Origin: Sphingomonas sp. Leaf407
Lineage (GTDB): Bacteria > Pseudomonadota > Alphaproteobacteria > Sphingomonadales > Sphingomonadaceae
Direction: 5' to 3'
Assembly (NCBI RefSeq): GCF_001425385.1
Contig: NZ_LMQO01000003.1
Span: 1-64,000 of the forward strand
DNA: 64,000 nucleotides
Both the position numbers and the translations under genes were made by a program. Shown here piece after piece: positions 24,524 to 32,621 of the stretch. Positions within the stretch are counted from its first letter, which is position 1. The number at the start of each line of letters is the position of its first letter. The notes under the pieces are model-generated. The model had not been told where the DNA came from, ran no database searches, and was given only the letters and a program-made list of their open reading frames with translations.

Positions 24524-24982
24524 TCAGCCCCCCAGCAACGGCACGATCCGGTCGAGCAACGGCAACTGGCTCTTGAGCATCATCGTCCGCGCCTCGGCGA
24601 CCGGCATCCAGCGCGCGGCGTCGACTTCGGGAAAGGCGCGGCGCCGGCCGCTGCGCGGTGGCCATTCGATCTCGAACGTCATGCTGGTGATCCGCTGCGT
24701 GTCGACATCCTGTTCGGCGGCGAACGCCGACACCGACTTGCCGCCCGACTGTTTGACCACGCCCAGCGGCGCGAGCGGCCCGGCGACCGTCACCCCCAGT
24801 TCCTCGGCCACCTCGCGCCGTGCCGCATCCTCGACCGCCTCGTCGGGTTCGACATGGCCCTTGGGGATCTGCCACGCGCCGGCCTGCCGCCGCGCCCAGA
24901 ACGGACCGCCGGGATGCACCAGCAGCACCGCCGGCTGCGGCTTGCGGCGATAGAGCAGAATTCCGGCACTGTGTTGCGGCAT
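24524..24982 (-). CDS. NUDIX hydrolase
   Basis: 152 residues from ATG at 24982. The Nudix box reads GHVEPDEAVEDAARREVAEE, with the Glu residues that bind the metal, at about residues 43-65. The start SAGILLYRRKPQPAVLLVHPGGPFWARR is typical of the DUF4743/MutT-like branch that handles nucleoside diphosphate derivatives such as dinucleoside polyphosphates. It is cytosolic. It is divergent from the HIRAN gene, 104 bp away. Substrate not assignable. Confidence 0.9.
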   Translation of the reverse strand: MPQHSAGILLYRRKPQPAVLLVHPGGPFWARRQAGAWQIPKGHVEPDEAVEDAARREVAEELGVTVAGPLAPLGVVKQSGGKSVSAFAAEQDVDTQRITSMTFEIEWPPRSGRRRAFPEVDAARWMPVAEARTMMLKSQLPLLDRIVPLLGG

Positions 24983-25086
24983 GGATCGACGGTCCCTGTT
25001 CGGGCAATCGTCTGCGTCGCCCTTGTTGCCCAACAGACGCCGCGCGCCCATTTGCGTTCCATGCCGCAGCGACGGGAGCAGATAGT

Positions 25087-25476
25087 TTGCGTGAACTGAG
25101 TCTGTACGTCGTCGGCGCGGACCATCCGAACCGCACGGGCAAGGGCAATCGCCGGTTCGAGATATTGCTGTGCCGGCCCGGCGAACCGGTGCTGCTGGTG
25201 CTCGAACCGCGCAACCCGGTCGATCCCGACGCGGTGATGGTGATGAGCGCGCGCGGCGTGCAGATCGGCTACCTCACCGCCGAGCGTGCGCCATGGATCG
25301 CCGGCATGTTGCGCGGCGGGCGCGAGGTGCGGGCGATCTTCCAGCAGGCGACCCGGCCGGGGGCCGCGATCCGCGTCGCGTTCAATGGCGCCACGCCGAC
25401 GCTGCCCCCGGCGACCGCCCCCACCACCGATCCCGCACCCGATTTCTGGCCCGACGAGATACCGCCCGACGACTGA
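25087..25476 (+). CDS. stand-alone HIRAN-domain protein
   Basis: 129 residues from a TTG at 25087, with GGGAG 9 bases upstream. The open frame extends further left but overlaps the NUDIX gene. The HIRAN domain spans about residues 3-95: LSLYVVGADHPNRTGKGNRR, then FEILLCRPGEPVLLVLEPRN, NPVDPDAVMV, GVQIGYLTAERAPWIA. In eukaryotic HLTF/Rad5 the HIRAN domain binds DNA ends; single-domain bacterial forms are uncharacterised. The last 25 residues are Pro/Thr/Asp-rich and probably disordered. Confidence 0.78.
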   Translation: MRELSLYVVGADHPNRTGKGNRRFEILLCRPGEPVLLVLEPRNPVDPDAVMVMSARGVQIGYLTAERAPWIAGMLRGGREVRAIFQQATRPGAAIRVAFNGATPTLPPATAPTTDPAPDFWPDEIPPDD

Positions 25477-25517
25477 CGATCTTGTCGCCCGCCGCCGCCG
25501 GGCGCACAGTGCCGCGC

Positions 25518-26285
25518 ATGGCGCGATCGATCTTCATCACCGGCGGGGCATCGGGCATCGGCCGCGCCACCGCGCAGTTGTTCGCCGCGCGCGGCTGGCG
25601 AATCGGCCTTGCCGATATTGATGCGGCGACGCTGACGCGCACCGCCGGGGACCTGCCCGCCGACACGGCGACCTTCGCCTTCGACGTGACGCAGGCGGTA
25701 GAATGGGACGCGGCACTCGCCGCTTTTGCCGCCGATGGCGCGATCGATGTCGTGTTCAACAACGCCGGCATTGCCGCCGGCGGCGTGTTCGCCGACATGG
25801 CCGTAACCGCGATCGAGCGGACGGTGGCGGTGAACCTGACCGGCGTGTTGCTCGGCGCGCATGCCGCGCACCCGTATCTGAAAGCGAGCGGCGGCTGCCT
25901 GCTCAATACCGCCTCGGCCGCCGGCATCTATGGCACCGCCGGGGCGGCGGTCTATTCGGCGACCAAGTTCGCCGTGCGTGGCCTCACCGAAGCGCTCGAC
26001 GGCGAATGGGCCGCCGACGGCATCGCCGTGCGCGCGCTGATGCCCGGCTTCATCGACACGCCGCTGCTCGACGGCACGCTCACCGGCACCAACCGCACGA
26101 TCCGCGAGCGCGTGCGCGAGCAGGGGCTGGAGTTCACCCCGCTGGAAACCGTGGCGCAAGCGGCATGGGACGCCGTTCATGGCGGCCCCGTGCTGGTGCC
26201 GGTCGGGCCGACCGCACGGCGGATGCGTTTCGCCGCGCGGTGGTTCCCGAACGCGCTGCGCAAACAGATGCGCGCGCGGCGTTAG
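25518..26285 (+). CDS. short-chain dehydrogenase/reductase (SDR)
   Basis: 255 residues from ATG at 25518. Classical SDR: the NAD(P) motif FITGGASGIGRA at residues 5-16, FNNAGIA (NAG motif) near 80, Ser in LNTASAAGIYG, and YSATKFAVRG holding the catalytic Tyr-x-x-x-Lys. A Asp (GLADIDAAT) after the second strand favours NAD over NADP. The C-terminal basic tail (RRMRFAARWFPNALRKQM) resembles SDRs that touch membranes. It stands 41 bp after the HIRAN gene. A hairpin (26286-26308) follows. Substrate unknown. Confidence 0.9.
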   Translation: MARSIFITGGASGIGRATAQLFAARGWRIGLADIDAATLTRTAGDLPADTATFAFDVTQAVEWDAALAAFAADGAIDVVFNNAGIAAGGVFADMAVTAIERTVAVNLTGVLLGAHAAHPYLKASGGCLLNTASAAGIYGTAGAAVYSATKFAVRGLTEALDGEWAADGIAVRALMPGFIDTPLLDGTLTGTNRTIRERVREQGLEFTPLETVAQAAWDAVHGGPVLVPVGPTARRMRFAARWFPNALRKQMRARR

Positions 26286-26308
26286 GCTGATCCAGCCACT
26301 GGATCAGC
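26286..26308. terminator. perfect inverted repeat between convergent SDR and pterin dehydratase genes
   Basis: GCTGATCCAG, loop CCA, CTGGATCAGC. A 10-bp perfect stem directly after the SDR stop, without a T-run. Confidence 0.5.
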
Positions 26309-26348
26309 GCGGTACCGCCATCCGCGCGAGCGGATCGAACACCGCGCC

Positions 26349-26636
26349 CTATTCGACCAGCGCGTCAATCGCCTGCGCCATGTCGATATCGCGCTCCGAC
26401 AGGCCGCCCGCGTCGTGGGTGGTCAGCAAGATGTCGACGCGGTTATAGATGTTCGACCATTCGGGATGGTGGTCGGCCTTCTCCGCCAGCAGCGCGACCT
26501 GCGCCATGAACGCGAACGCCTGGCTGAAATTGTCGAAGGTAAAGCTGCGGACGATCGCGTCGCGCGCCGCATCGTGATCCCAATCGGGCAATCCGTCCAG
26601 CGCATCGGCGCGTTCGGCCTGGCTCAGCGGCTCCAT
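26349..26636 (-). CDS. phhB: pterin-4a-carbinolamine dehydratase
   Basis: 95 residues from ATG at 26636. It dehydrates 4a-hydroxytetrahydrobiopterin-type cofactors and so recycles pterin for phenylalanine hydroxylase. It shows the family pattern: the first helix [16 protein letters not shown], the strand [15 protein letters not shown], then the active-site segment [18 protein letters not shown] with the paired His and the Pro-Glu-Trp, and the end [13 protein letters not shown]. Full length. Aromatic hydroxylase genes are not nearby. Confidence 0.95.
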   Translation of the reverse strand: MEPLSQAERADALDGLPDWDHDAARDAIVRSFTFDNFSQAFAFMAQVALLAEKADHHPEWSNIYNRVDILLTTHDAGGLSERDIDMAQAIDALVE

Positions 26637-26683
26637 GATCCCTCCCTTGTGTCCTCGACCCGGAGCGGCCTATTGCTTGAACC

Positions 26684-27079
26684 ATGGCCGATCAAGCGCG
26701 AAGAGCCCCCACCGCCGGGGAGATGGAAGCGTTGGCGCGCGAGGCGCTGGCGCGTATCCCCGAACCCTTCGCCGGGCATCTCGCCAACGCCGTCCTGTTC
26801 GTCGAGGAATTCGCCGACGACGCGACCCTCGCCGAAATGGACATGGACCCCTATGAGCTGACCGGCCTGTATCGCGGCCGGCCGATGGGCGAGAAATCGG
26901 CGTTCGACGCGATCGACTATCCCGAACAGATCCACCTCTATCGCCAGCCGCTGCTCGCCGAATGGTGCGAGACCGGCGTCGACCTCCACGACCTGATCCG
27001 CCACGTCATCGTGCATGAGGTCGGCCATCATTTCGGCCTGTCCGACGACGACATGCACGCGCTGGAGGACGGCGATTGA
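26684..27079 (+). CDS. zincin-like metallopeptidase family protein (DUF1025 type)
   Basis: 131 residues from ATG at 26684. The C-terminal HEVGHHFGLSDDD has the zinc-binding H-E-x-x-H followed by a third ligand region (GLSDDDMH), typical of the small zincin family PF06262. The rest (LARIPEPFAGHLANAVLFVEEFADD, then LTGLYRGRP) matches that family. Cytosolic; substrate unknown. Its TGA overlaps the TTG start of ccmA. Confidence 0.88.
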   Translation: MADQARRAPTAGEMEALAREALARIPEPFAGHLANAVLFVEEFADDATLAEMDMDPYELTGLYRGRPMGEKSAFDAIDYPEQIHLYRQPLLAEWCETGVDLHDLIRHVIVHEVGHHFGLSDDDMHALEDGD

Positions 27080-27642
27080 CCCTGCTCGCCTTCGCGGGCG
27101 TTACGGCAAGGCGCGGGGGGCGGATGTTGTTCGCCGATCGATCGTTCATGCTGGGGGCGGGCGACGCGCTGCTGGTGCAGGGGCCGAACGGCGTCGGCAA
27201 GTCGACGCTGGTACGGATCGCCGCCGGCCTGCTCGCGCCTGTCGCCGGAACGGTGACACGCGGCGGCACGACCGCTTTGCTGACCGAAGGCACCGCGCTC
27301 GACGCCGAACAACCGCTGGCGGCGGCGCTCGGCTTCTGGGCGGCGCTCGCCGGCACGCGCGATCGGGTGGCCCACGCAATGGCGACGATGGCGATCGACA
27401 CGCTCGGCGACGTGCCGGTGCGGATGCTGTCGACCGGGCAGAAACGCCGCGCCGCCATCGCCCGCGTCATCGCCGCCGCCGCACCGCTGTGGCTGCTCGA
27501 CGAGCCGGCCAACGGCCTCGACGCCGCCTCGCTCGACCGACTGGAAGCAGCGATCGCCACCCACCGCGCGGGCGGCGGTGCAGTGCTGGTCGCCAGCCAT
27601 GTGGCCGTAGCGCTGCCTGATGCCGAAGTGCTGGCGCTGTGA
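27076..27642 (+). CDS. ccmA: heme exporter ATP-binding protein CcmA
   Basis: 188 residues from a TTG at 27076 that overlaps the previous stop. Single ABC ATPase domain: Walker A GPNGVGKST (about residues 35-43), signature LSTGQKRR (about 120), Walker B PLWLLDEPANGLD (about 140), switch His in VASHVAVAL near the end. CcmA with CcmB drives the cytochrome c maturation system, releasing holo-CcmE. CcmB follows with a stop/start overlap. Later ccm genes are not in the window. Confidence 0.93.
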   Translation: MTLLAFAGVTARRGGRMLFADRSFMLGAGDALLVQGPNGVGKSTLVRIAAGLLAPVAGTVTRGGTTALLTEGTALDAEQPLAAALGFWAALAGTRDRVAHAMATMAIDTLGDVPVRMLSTGQKRRAAIARVIAAAAPLWLLDEPANGLDAASLDRLEAAIATHRAGGGAVLVASHVAVALPDAEVLAL

Positions 27643-28274
27643 TCGCGCTTACGTTGCGCGAAGTGCGCCGCGCGTGGAGCGGCGGCGGGCTGTTGCTCCC
27701 GGTCGCGTTCTTCCTGCTCGTCGCCACGCTGTTTCCCTTCGCGGTCGGGCCGGATGCGGCGCTGCTCGCGCGGATCGGCGGGGGGATCGCGTGGGCGGCG
27801 GCGCTGCTCGCCGCGCTGCTGCCGATCGAGCGGCTGATCGCGCCCGACCTCGACAGCGGTGTCGTCGACCAACTGGTCGCGCGCGGGTGGAGCGATACCG
27901 CCATCGCGCTCGCCAAGACGATCGGCCACTGGCTCGGCTTCGCGCCCGCCATGCTGCTCGCCGCCGGCCTGTCCGCTGCGTTGCTTGGGCTGGACGGGCG
28001 GACGCTGTTGCTGGTGGAGGCCGGATTGCTGATCGGCACGCCGGGCCTTGCCGCGTTGGCGGTGGCGACGGCGGCGCTGGTCGCGGGCCTGCGCGGCGGC
28101 GGCGCGGTCGCCGGGCTGGTGATGCTCCCGCTCGCGCTGCCGCTCGTCATCTTCGGCGCGGGCGCGGTCCAAGGCGGGGCAGGGGCGCTGAAACTGCTCG
28201 GCGCGACCAGTCTGCTACTGTGCGTCGGCGGCCCGATCGTGGCCGGGGCGGCGCTCAGGATCGGGCGGAGTTAG
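27639..28274 (+). CDS. ccmB: heme exporter membrane protein CcmB
   Basis: 211 residues from a GTG at 27639 overlapping the ccmA stop. About six transmembrane segments. The opening LREVRRAWSGGGLLLPVAFFL and the segment VDQLVARGWS with KTIGHWLGFAP are typical of CcmB. It is the permease part of the CcmAB complex in cytochrome c maturation, which supplies heme proteins used with the oxidase encoded about 7 kb downstream. The next gene is convergent, with an R2 repeat between. Confidence 0.93.
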   Translation: MIALTLREVRRAWSGGGLLLPVAFFLLVATLFPFAVGPDAALLARIGGGIAWAAALLAALLPIERLIAPDLDSGVVDQLVARGWSDTAIALAKTIGHWLGFAPAMLLAAGLSAALLGLDGRTLLLVEAGLLIGTPGLAALAVATAALVAGLRGGGAVAGLVMLPLALPLVIFGAGAVQGGAGALKLLGATSLLLCVGGPIVAGAALRIGRS

Positions 28275-28301
28275 GGGCTGGTCGATCCATTTCGAAGCAA
28301 G

Positions 28302-28386
28302 CGTCATCCCAGCGAAGGCTGGGATTTCCCGGTGACAGCGCGCGCCAGGAGCCGCTTGAGGCCCCAGCCTTCGCTGGGGCGACGTT
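28302..28386. repeat. paired palindromic repeat, family R2, second copy
   Basis: GTCATCCCAGCGAAGGCTGG ... GCTTGAGGCCCCAGCCTTCG CTGGGGCGACG. Near-identical arms to 18917-18998 with a diverged centre. Lies between convergent ccmB and the methyltransferase gene. Confidence 0.85.
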
Positions 28387-28403
28387 TCCATGCGGATCGA
28401 TCT

Positions 28404-29273
28404 TTACGGTCGGCTCCACCGCGCAAAGATCGCGGTCGGTAGCACCAGCCCGCGCGTCTCCTCGCGCACGCCCAGTTCGCCGCATTCCACCGTACCGTCC
28501 AGATCGCCCAGCGCCTGCCGCAGCAGTTCGCCGATCGCCAGCGCCGACATCCGCACCGCATAGACCGTCAGGAACAGGAAGCGTGATTCGCTGTCAAGCA
28601 ACTGGTGGCATTCGGCGATGAGGCCAGGGAGATGCTCCTCCAGCTTCCACACCTCGCCGTTGGGGCCGCGGCCCCATTTCGGCGGATCGAGGATGATCCC
28701 GTCGTAGCGCCGCCCGCGCCGCACCTCGCGCGCGACGAACTTGCCGGCATCCTCGACCAGCCAGCGCACCGGCTTGTCGCTCATATCCGACAAGGCGGCA
28801 TTGCCGCGCGCCTGCTCGACCGATTTCTTCGACGCATCGACATGGACGACCCGCGCGCCGGCCGCCGCCAATGCCAGCGACCCGACGCCGGTATAGCCGA
28901 ACAGGTTGAGGCATTCGGGATCGGTCGCCCCTTCGATCCGCCCGCGCATCCAGTCCCACACCGGGGCCATGTCGGGGAAGAAGCCCAGATGGCGGAACGG
29001 CGTGTTGCTCGCCGAGAACCGCACCTCGCGCCACGTCAACGGCCAGTCGCGCGGGGGCTGTTTGAAGAACTGCCAGCGCCCGCCGCCGTCCTCGTCCGAT
29101 CCAGGGACGAACTCGCCATGCGCGTCCCACTCGGGCAGCGCCGGGGCCCACATCGCCTGCGGTTCGGGACGGATGAAGCGATAGGGGCCATAGCGTTCGA
29201 GCTTGCGGCCATGGCCGCAATCGATCAGCCCGTAATCGCCCCATGGCTCGCCGATGAGTGCGATCGGGTCCAT
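28404..29273 (-). CDS. class I SAM-dependent methyltransferase, RlmI/RlmK-like
   Basis: 289 residues from ATG at 29273. The SAM pocket is at LNLFGYTGVGSLALAAAGA (about residue 125) with the acidic VVHVDASKKSVEQAR after strand 2. The catalytic motif YDGIILDPPKWGRG (about 190) is the D-P-P-K/Y type used by nucleic acid base methylases. It lacks the N-terminal PUA domain of full RlmI, so an rRNA target is only a guess. Its ATG overlaps the thrC stop (TGATG), making it the last gene of the long cox-thrC transcript. Confidence 0.85.
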   Translation of the reverse strand: MDPIALIGEPWGDYGLIDCGHGRKLERYGPYRFIRPEPQAMWAPALPEWDAHGEFVPGSDEDGGGRWQFFKQPPRDWPLTWREVRFSASNTPFRHLGFFPDMAPVWDWMRGRIEGATDPECLNLFGYTGVGSLALAAAGARVVHVDASKKSVEQARGNAALSDMSDKPVRWLVEDAGKFVAREVRRGRRYDGIILDPPKWGRGPNGEVWKLEEHLPGLIAECHQLLDSESRFLFLTVYAVRMSALAIGELLRQALGDLDGTVECGELGVREETRGLVLPTAIFARWSRP

Positions 29274-30667
29274 CAGCTACGCGGCGTCGCGCGCTCGGCG
29301 ATCCACGCCGTCACCGCCTCGAACGTCGCGGGCAGGGTGACATAGCGTTCCTCGCGCTCGAACAGGTCGCCGACCCGGCCGGGCAGCGTCGCGCGGCTGC
29401 CGATCGCGCGTTCGACCGCGTCGGGGAATTTGGCCGGGTGCGCCGTCGCCAGCGTCACCATCGGCGCATCGATGCCGGCATCCTGCGCGGCGGCAAAGGC
29501 GATGGCTGTATGCGGATCAAGGATCTCGGCGGCGTTGTCATAGGCCCAGCGCATCGCCTGTGCCATGCGATCGCCATCGACCCGCGCGCTCTGGAACAGC
29601 GTCGCCGCGCCCTGGCTTTGCGCATTGGTCAGCCGCATCGCGCGCGCGCCCTCGAACCCGCGCATCTGTTCGCCCAGCGCCCGCCCGTCGCGCCCGCCCA
29701 GATCGTGGAGCAGCCGCTCGAAGTTCGAGCTGACCTGGATGTCCATCGACGGGGTGGCGGTTGGCGTCACCTGCGCGCTCGAATAATCGCCGCTGGTCAG
29801 CGCGCGGTGGAGGATGTCGTTGACGTTGGTCGCGACGATCAGCTTCGCGATCGGCAACCCCATCTGCGCCGCGACGTATCCGGCGAACACATCGCCGAAA
29901 TTGCCGGTCGGCACCGAAAAGGCGATCGCCTTGTCCGGCCCGCCCAGCCGCACGGCGGCATGGAAATAATAGACGACCTGCGCCATCAACCGCGCCCAGT
30001 TGATCGAATTGACCGCTGACAGCCGGAACCGCCCCGAAAAGCCGGGGTCGTTGAACATCGCCTTGACCAGCGCCTGCGCGGTGTCGAAGTCACCCTCGAT
30101 CGCGATGTTGTGGACGTTGGGCGACAGCACCGTCGTCATCTGCCGCCGCTGCACGTCGGACACGCGGCCCGCCGGGTGCAGCATGAAGATGTCGATGTTC
30201 TCGCGCCCCGCCACCGCATCGATCGCCGCCGAGCCGGTGTCGCCGCTGGTCGCGCCGACGATCGTCAGCCGCTGCGACGTGCCGGTCAGGAACTTCTCGA
30301 ACAACAGCCCCAGCAATTGCAGCGCCACGTCCTTGAACGCCAGCGTGGGGCCATGGAACAGCTCGAGCAACCACTGGTCATGGTCCAGTTGCACCAGCGG
30401 GGTGACGGCGGCGTGGCTGAAGCGGCCATAGGCCTGTTCGCAAAGCGCGCGCAGCTCGGCTTCGCTCAGCGAATCTCCGACGAACGGCAGCATCACCCGC
30501 ACCGCCGTCTCGGCGTAGCTGAGGCCGGCCATCGCCGTAATTTCGTCGTACGTCAGCACCGGCCACTCCGCCGGCACATACAGGCCGCCGTCGCTGGCCA
30601 ATCCGGCGAGCGTCGCGCCCGCGAAATCGAGTTCGGGCGCATCGCCCCTGGTGCTGACATACCGCAT
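29273..30667 (-). CDS. thrC: threonine synthase
   Basis: 464 residues from ATG at 30667. PLP enzyme converting O-phospho-L-homoserine to L-threonine. Signs: the N-terminal MRYVSTRGDAPELDFAGATL, the PLP lysine in ELFHGPTLAFKDVALQLLG (about residue 110), the phosphate-binding VGATSGDTGSAAIDA, and SVPTGNFGDVFAGYVA. Full length for the long (yeast-like/proteobacterial) class. It lies 11 bp after surf1, in the oxidase operon, and is coupled to the methyltransferase by TGATG. Its place with oxidase genes is known from other sphingomonads as far as I recall. Confidence 0.96.
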   Translation of the reverse strand: MRYVSTRGDAPELDFAGATLAGLASDGGLYVPAEWPVLTYDEITAMAGLSYAETAVRVMLPFVGDSLSEAELRALCEQAYGRFSHAAVTPLVQLDHDQWLLELFHGPTLAFKDVALQLLGLLFEKFLTGTSQRLTIVGATSGDTGSAAIDAVAGRENIDIFMLHPAGRVSDVQRRQMTTVLSPNVHNIAIEGDFDTAQALVKAMFNDPGFSGRFRLSAVNSINWARLMAQVVYYFHAAVRLGGPDKAIAFSVPTGNFGDVFAGYVAAQMGLPIAKLIVATNVNDILHRALTSGDYSSAQVTPTATPSMDIQVSSNFERLLHDLGGRDGRALGEQMRGFEGARAMRLTNAQSQGAATLFQSARVDGDRMAQAMRWAYDNAAEILDPHTAIAFAAAQDAGIDAPMVTLATAHPAKFPDAVERAIGSRATLPGRVGDLFEREERYVTLPATFEAVTAWIAERATPRS

Positions 30668-30678
30668 GGGGTGGGCGG

Positions 30679-31290
30679 TTAGCGGCTGCGGCGGCGAAGT
30701 GCCAGCAAGTATATGATGACCGCGGCCAAGGCGAAGGCGAACCACTGGATCGCATAGGCCAGATGATGGTCGGGCAGGTTCGCCGGATCGGGCCGCCGGC
30801 TGGGGGACAGGCCGGGGGCGGCGGTGTCCGATACGATCAGCGGTTCGGCCGGAGCCGCCCGCCCGATCATCCGGTCGAAGAGGGTAGGGCCGCCCGGCAT
30901 CTGGCTGAGCGTGCCGGTGATCGCCCCGCCGCGCCAGTCCGGCCGGACCTTCGGATCGGCCGCGACCCCCATGTCGAGCCGGAAGCGCTGGCCTCCAGGG
31001 CTGCGACAGGTGACGATGTGGCGATAGCCGGGCTGGTCGTCGACGCTGCGTCCCGCCGCCATCGTCCAGTCGCCCGGCGTCGCGCAGGTCGCGGTGACGC
31101 GGGCGAACAGCGATTCGTCGGTGATCCGCGCCGGAAGCGCCATCGGTGGACGATCGAGATTGGCGGTGGCGCGCGCGATCAGCGCTTCCTTCTCCCCGCG
31201 CCGCTGCACCTGCCACAGTCCCAGCGCGATCATCGCTGCGACCGCCAGCAGCACGACGATCGTCGGCAGGATCGGGATACGCCGCCTCAT
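30679..31290 (-). CDS. SURF1-family cytochrome oxidase assembly protein
   Basis: 203 residues from ATG at 31290. Typical SURF1 layout: an N-terminal transmembrane helix (ILPTIVVLLAVAAMIALGLWQVQRR), a periplasmic domain, and a second helix near the C-terminus (HHLAYAIQWFAFALAAVIIYLLALRR, here quoted only as AIQWFAFALAAVIIYLLAL). It helps heme a insertion into subunit I of the aa3 oxidase. The ATG overlaps the DUF983 stop (ATGA), and thrC follows 11 bp later. Confidence 0.92.
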   Translation of the reverse strand: MRRRIPILPTIVVLLAVAAMIALGLWQVQRRGEKEALIARATANLDRPPMALPARITDESLFARVTATCATPGDWTMAAGRSVDDQPGYRHIVTCRSPGGQRFRLDMGVAADPKVRPDWRGGAITGTLSQMPGGPTLFDRMIGRAAPAEPLIVSDTAAPGLSPSRRPDPANLPDHHLAYAIQWFAFALAAVIIYLLALRRRSR

Positions 31291-31649
31291 CGCCCGCCCC
31301 GGCCTTCGCGCGCGTCGCGGCTGTATTCGAGCGCGAGCAAGACCCCTTTGGCGACGCGCAGCGATCCGACGACGCCACCGATCGTCAGCGGCATCCACAG
31401 CAGCGCATGGACCCACCACGGCGGGGCGACCGCCAGCTCCAGCCAGATCGCCGCCACGGTGACGATCGTCCCGATGCCGAGCGTCAGGAACGCCGCCGGT
31501 CCGTCACCGACGTTGAACGCGGCGAAATCCAGCCCGCACGCGCTACAACGCGGCGCGAAGGCGAGCAGTCCGGCGAACAACGTCGCCTTGCCGCAGCGCG
31601 GACACAGGCCGCGAACCCCGCAGGCGACGGGGGTCGCAGGCCCGGTCAT
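31287..31649 (-). CDS. DUF983 membrane protein
   Basis: 120 residues from ATG at 31649. Two Cys-x-x-Cys pairs near the start (GLCPRCGKATLF and PRCSACGLDF) look like a metal site, then two transmembrane helices (FLTLGIGTIVTVAAIWLEL and HALLWMPLTIGGVVGSL). DUF983 genes sit in cytochrome oxidase operons of many alphaproteobacteria, and a role in assembly or metal handling is assumed. It starts 5 bp after the ctaE stop and overlaps surf1 by ATGA. Confidence 0.88.
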   Translation of the reverse strand: MTGPATPVACGVRGLCPRCGKATLFAGLLAFAPRCSACGLDFAAFNVGDGPAAFLTLGIGTIVTVAAIWLELAVAPPWWVHALLWMPLTIGGVVGSLRVAKGVLLALEYSRDAREGRGGR

Positions 31650-31654
31650 GCCGC

Positions 31655-32572
31655 TCAACCGCCGTGGATCGGCGCGCCCCAGCCGCCCCAGACATAGATG
31701 ACGACGAACAGGAACAGCCACACCACGTCGACGAAATGCCAATACCATGCCGCCGCCTCGAAGCCGAAATGCTGCTTCGGGGTGAAGTCGCCCTGATACG
31801 CCCGCAGCAGGTTCACCGCGAGGAAGATGGTGCCGACCAGAACGTGAAAGCCGTGGAACCCGGTCGCCATGTAGAAGGCGGCGCCATAGTTCAGCCCTTT
31901 GAACGGCATCGGCGCATGGATGTACTCATACGCCTGAATGCACGAGAACAGCGCGCCAAGCAGGACGGTGATCCACAGCCCCTTCTTGACGCCGTCGTTC
32001 TCGCCGACGCCGATCATGCCCCACACGCCCTTCAACGCGCCACCGCGCTGGTTGTGGATCAGCGCATGATGCGCCCACGTCACCGTCGTGCCCGACAACA
32101 GCAGGATGAAGGTGTTGAGCAGCGGCAGTTCGAAGGCGTTGAGCACTTCCAGCCCCGCCGGCGGCCATTGCGCCGCGACCGCCGTGCTGCCCGCCTCGAT
32201 CAGCGAGACGCCCTCTTCATGGTTGTACTGGACGGCGGCGGGGAACAGCGAAAAGTCGAACCACGACCAGAACCAGCCGACGAAGAACATCACTTCGGAG
32301 GCGATGAACAGGATCATGCCGTAGCGCAGGTGCAACTGCACCACCGGCGTATGGTCGCCCGCCTTCGCTTCGCGGATCACGTCGACCCACCAGAACGCCA
32401 TGCACGACAGCGTCGCGATCAGCCCTGCGCCGAACACCAGCCCGCCGAGCGGCGCTTCGTTCATCCACATGATGCCGCCAGCGGCCAGGATGAACGCCGC
32501 CATCGAACTGGCTAACGGCCAGATGCTGGGCGGCAGAATGTGGAAATCGTGGTTCTTCGCGCCTGCCATCAT
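31655..32572 (-). CDS. ctaE: cytochrome c oxidase subunit III
   Basis: 305 residues from ATG at 32572, which has AAGGGACGG upstream; the next codon is also ATG. Seven transmembrane helices. Family signs: the N-terminal HDFHILPPSIWPLASSMAAF, WWVDVIREAKAGDHTPVVQ, RYGMILFIASEVMFFVGWFW with the conserved Glu, WAHHALI, and the end GFHGFHVLVGTIFLAVNL with FGFEAAAWYWHFVDVVWLF. The subunit stabilises the aa3 core and proton uptake in the inner membrane. It stands between ctaG and DUF983. Confidence 0.97.
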   Translation of the reverse strand: MMAGAKNHDFHILPPSIWPLASSMAAFILAAGGIMWMNEAPLGGLVFGAGLIATLSCMAFWWVDVIREAKAGDHTPVVQLHLRYGMILFIASEVMFFVGWFWSWFDFSLFPAAVQYNHEEGVSLIEAGSTAVAAQWPPAGLEVLNAFELPLLNTFILLLSGTTVTWAHHALIHNQRGGALKGVWGMIGVGENDGVKKGLWITVLLGALFSCIQAYEYIHAPMPFKGLNYGAAFYMATGFHGFHVLVGTIFLAVNLLRAYQGDFTPKQHFGFEAAAWYWHFVDVVWLFLFVVIYVWGGWGAPIHGG

Positions 32573-32621
32573 CCGTCCCTTGTTCCGCCGCCCCTGTCGC
32601 CGGGCGTATTTGGCGGTGATC

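Noticed and set aside
26286..26308. Attachment site or LacI-type operator in the perfect GCTGATCCAG/CTGGATCAGC repeat
   Set aside because: It lies directly between the ends of two convergent genes, so a terminator-like hairpin is the simpler reading.
29273..31378. A single 701-codon minus-strand open frame
   Set aside because: Only the part from 30667 downwards is threonine synthase. The upstream half lies out of frame over surf1 and has no family features.
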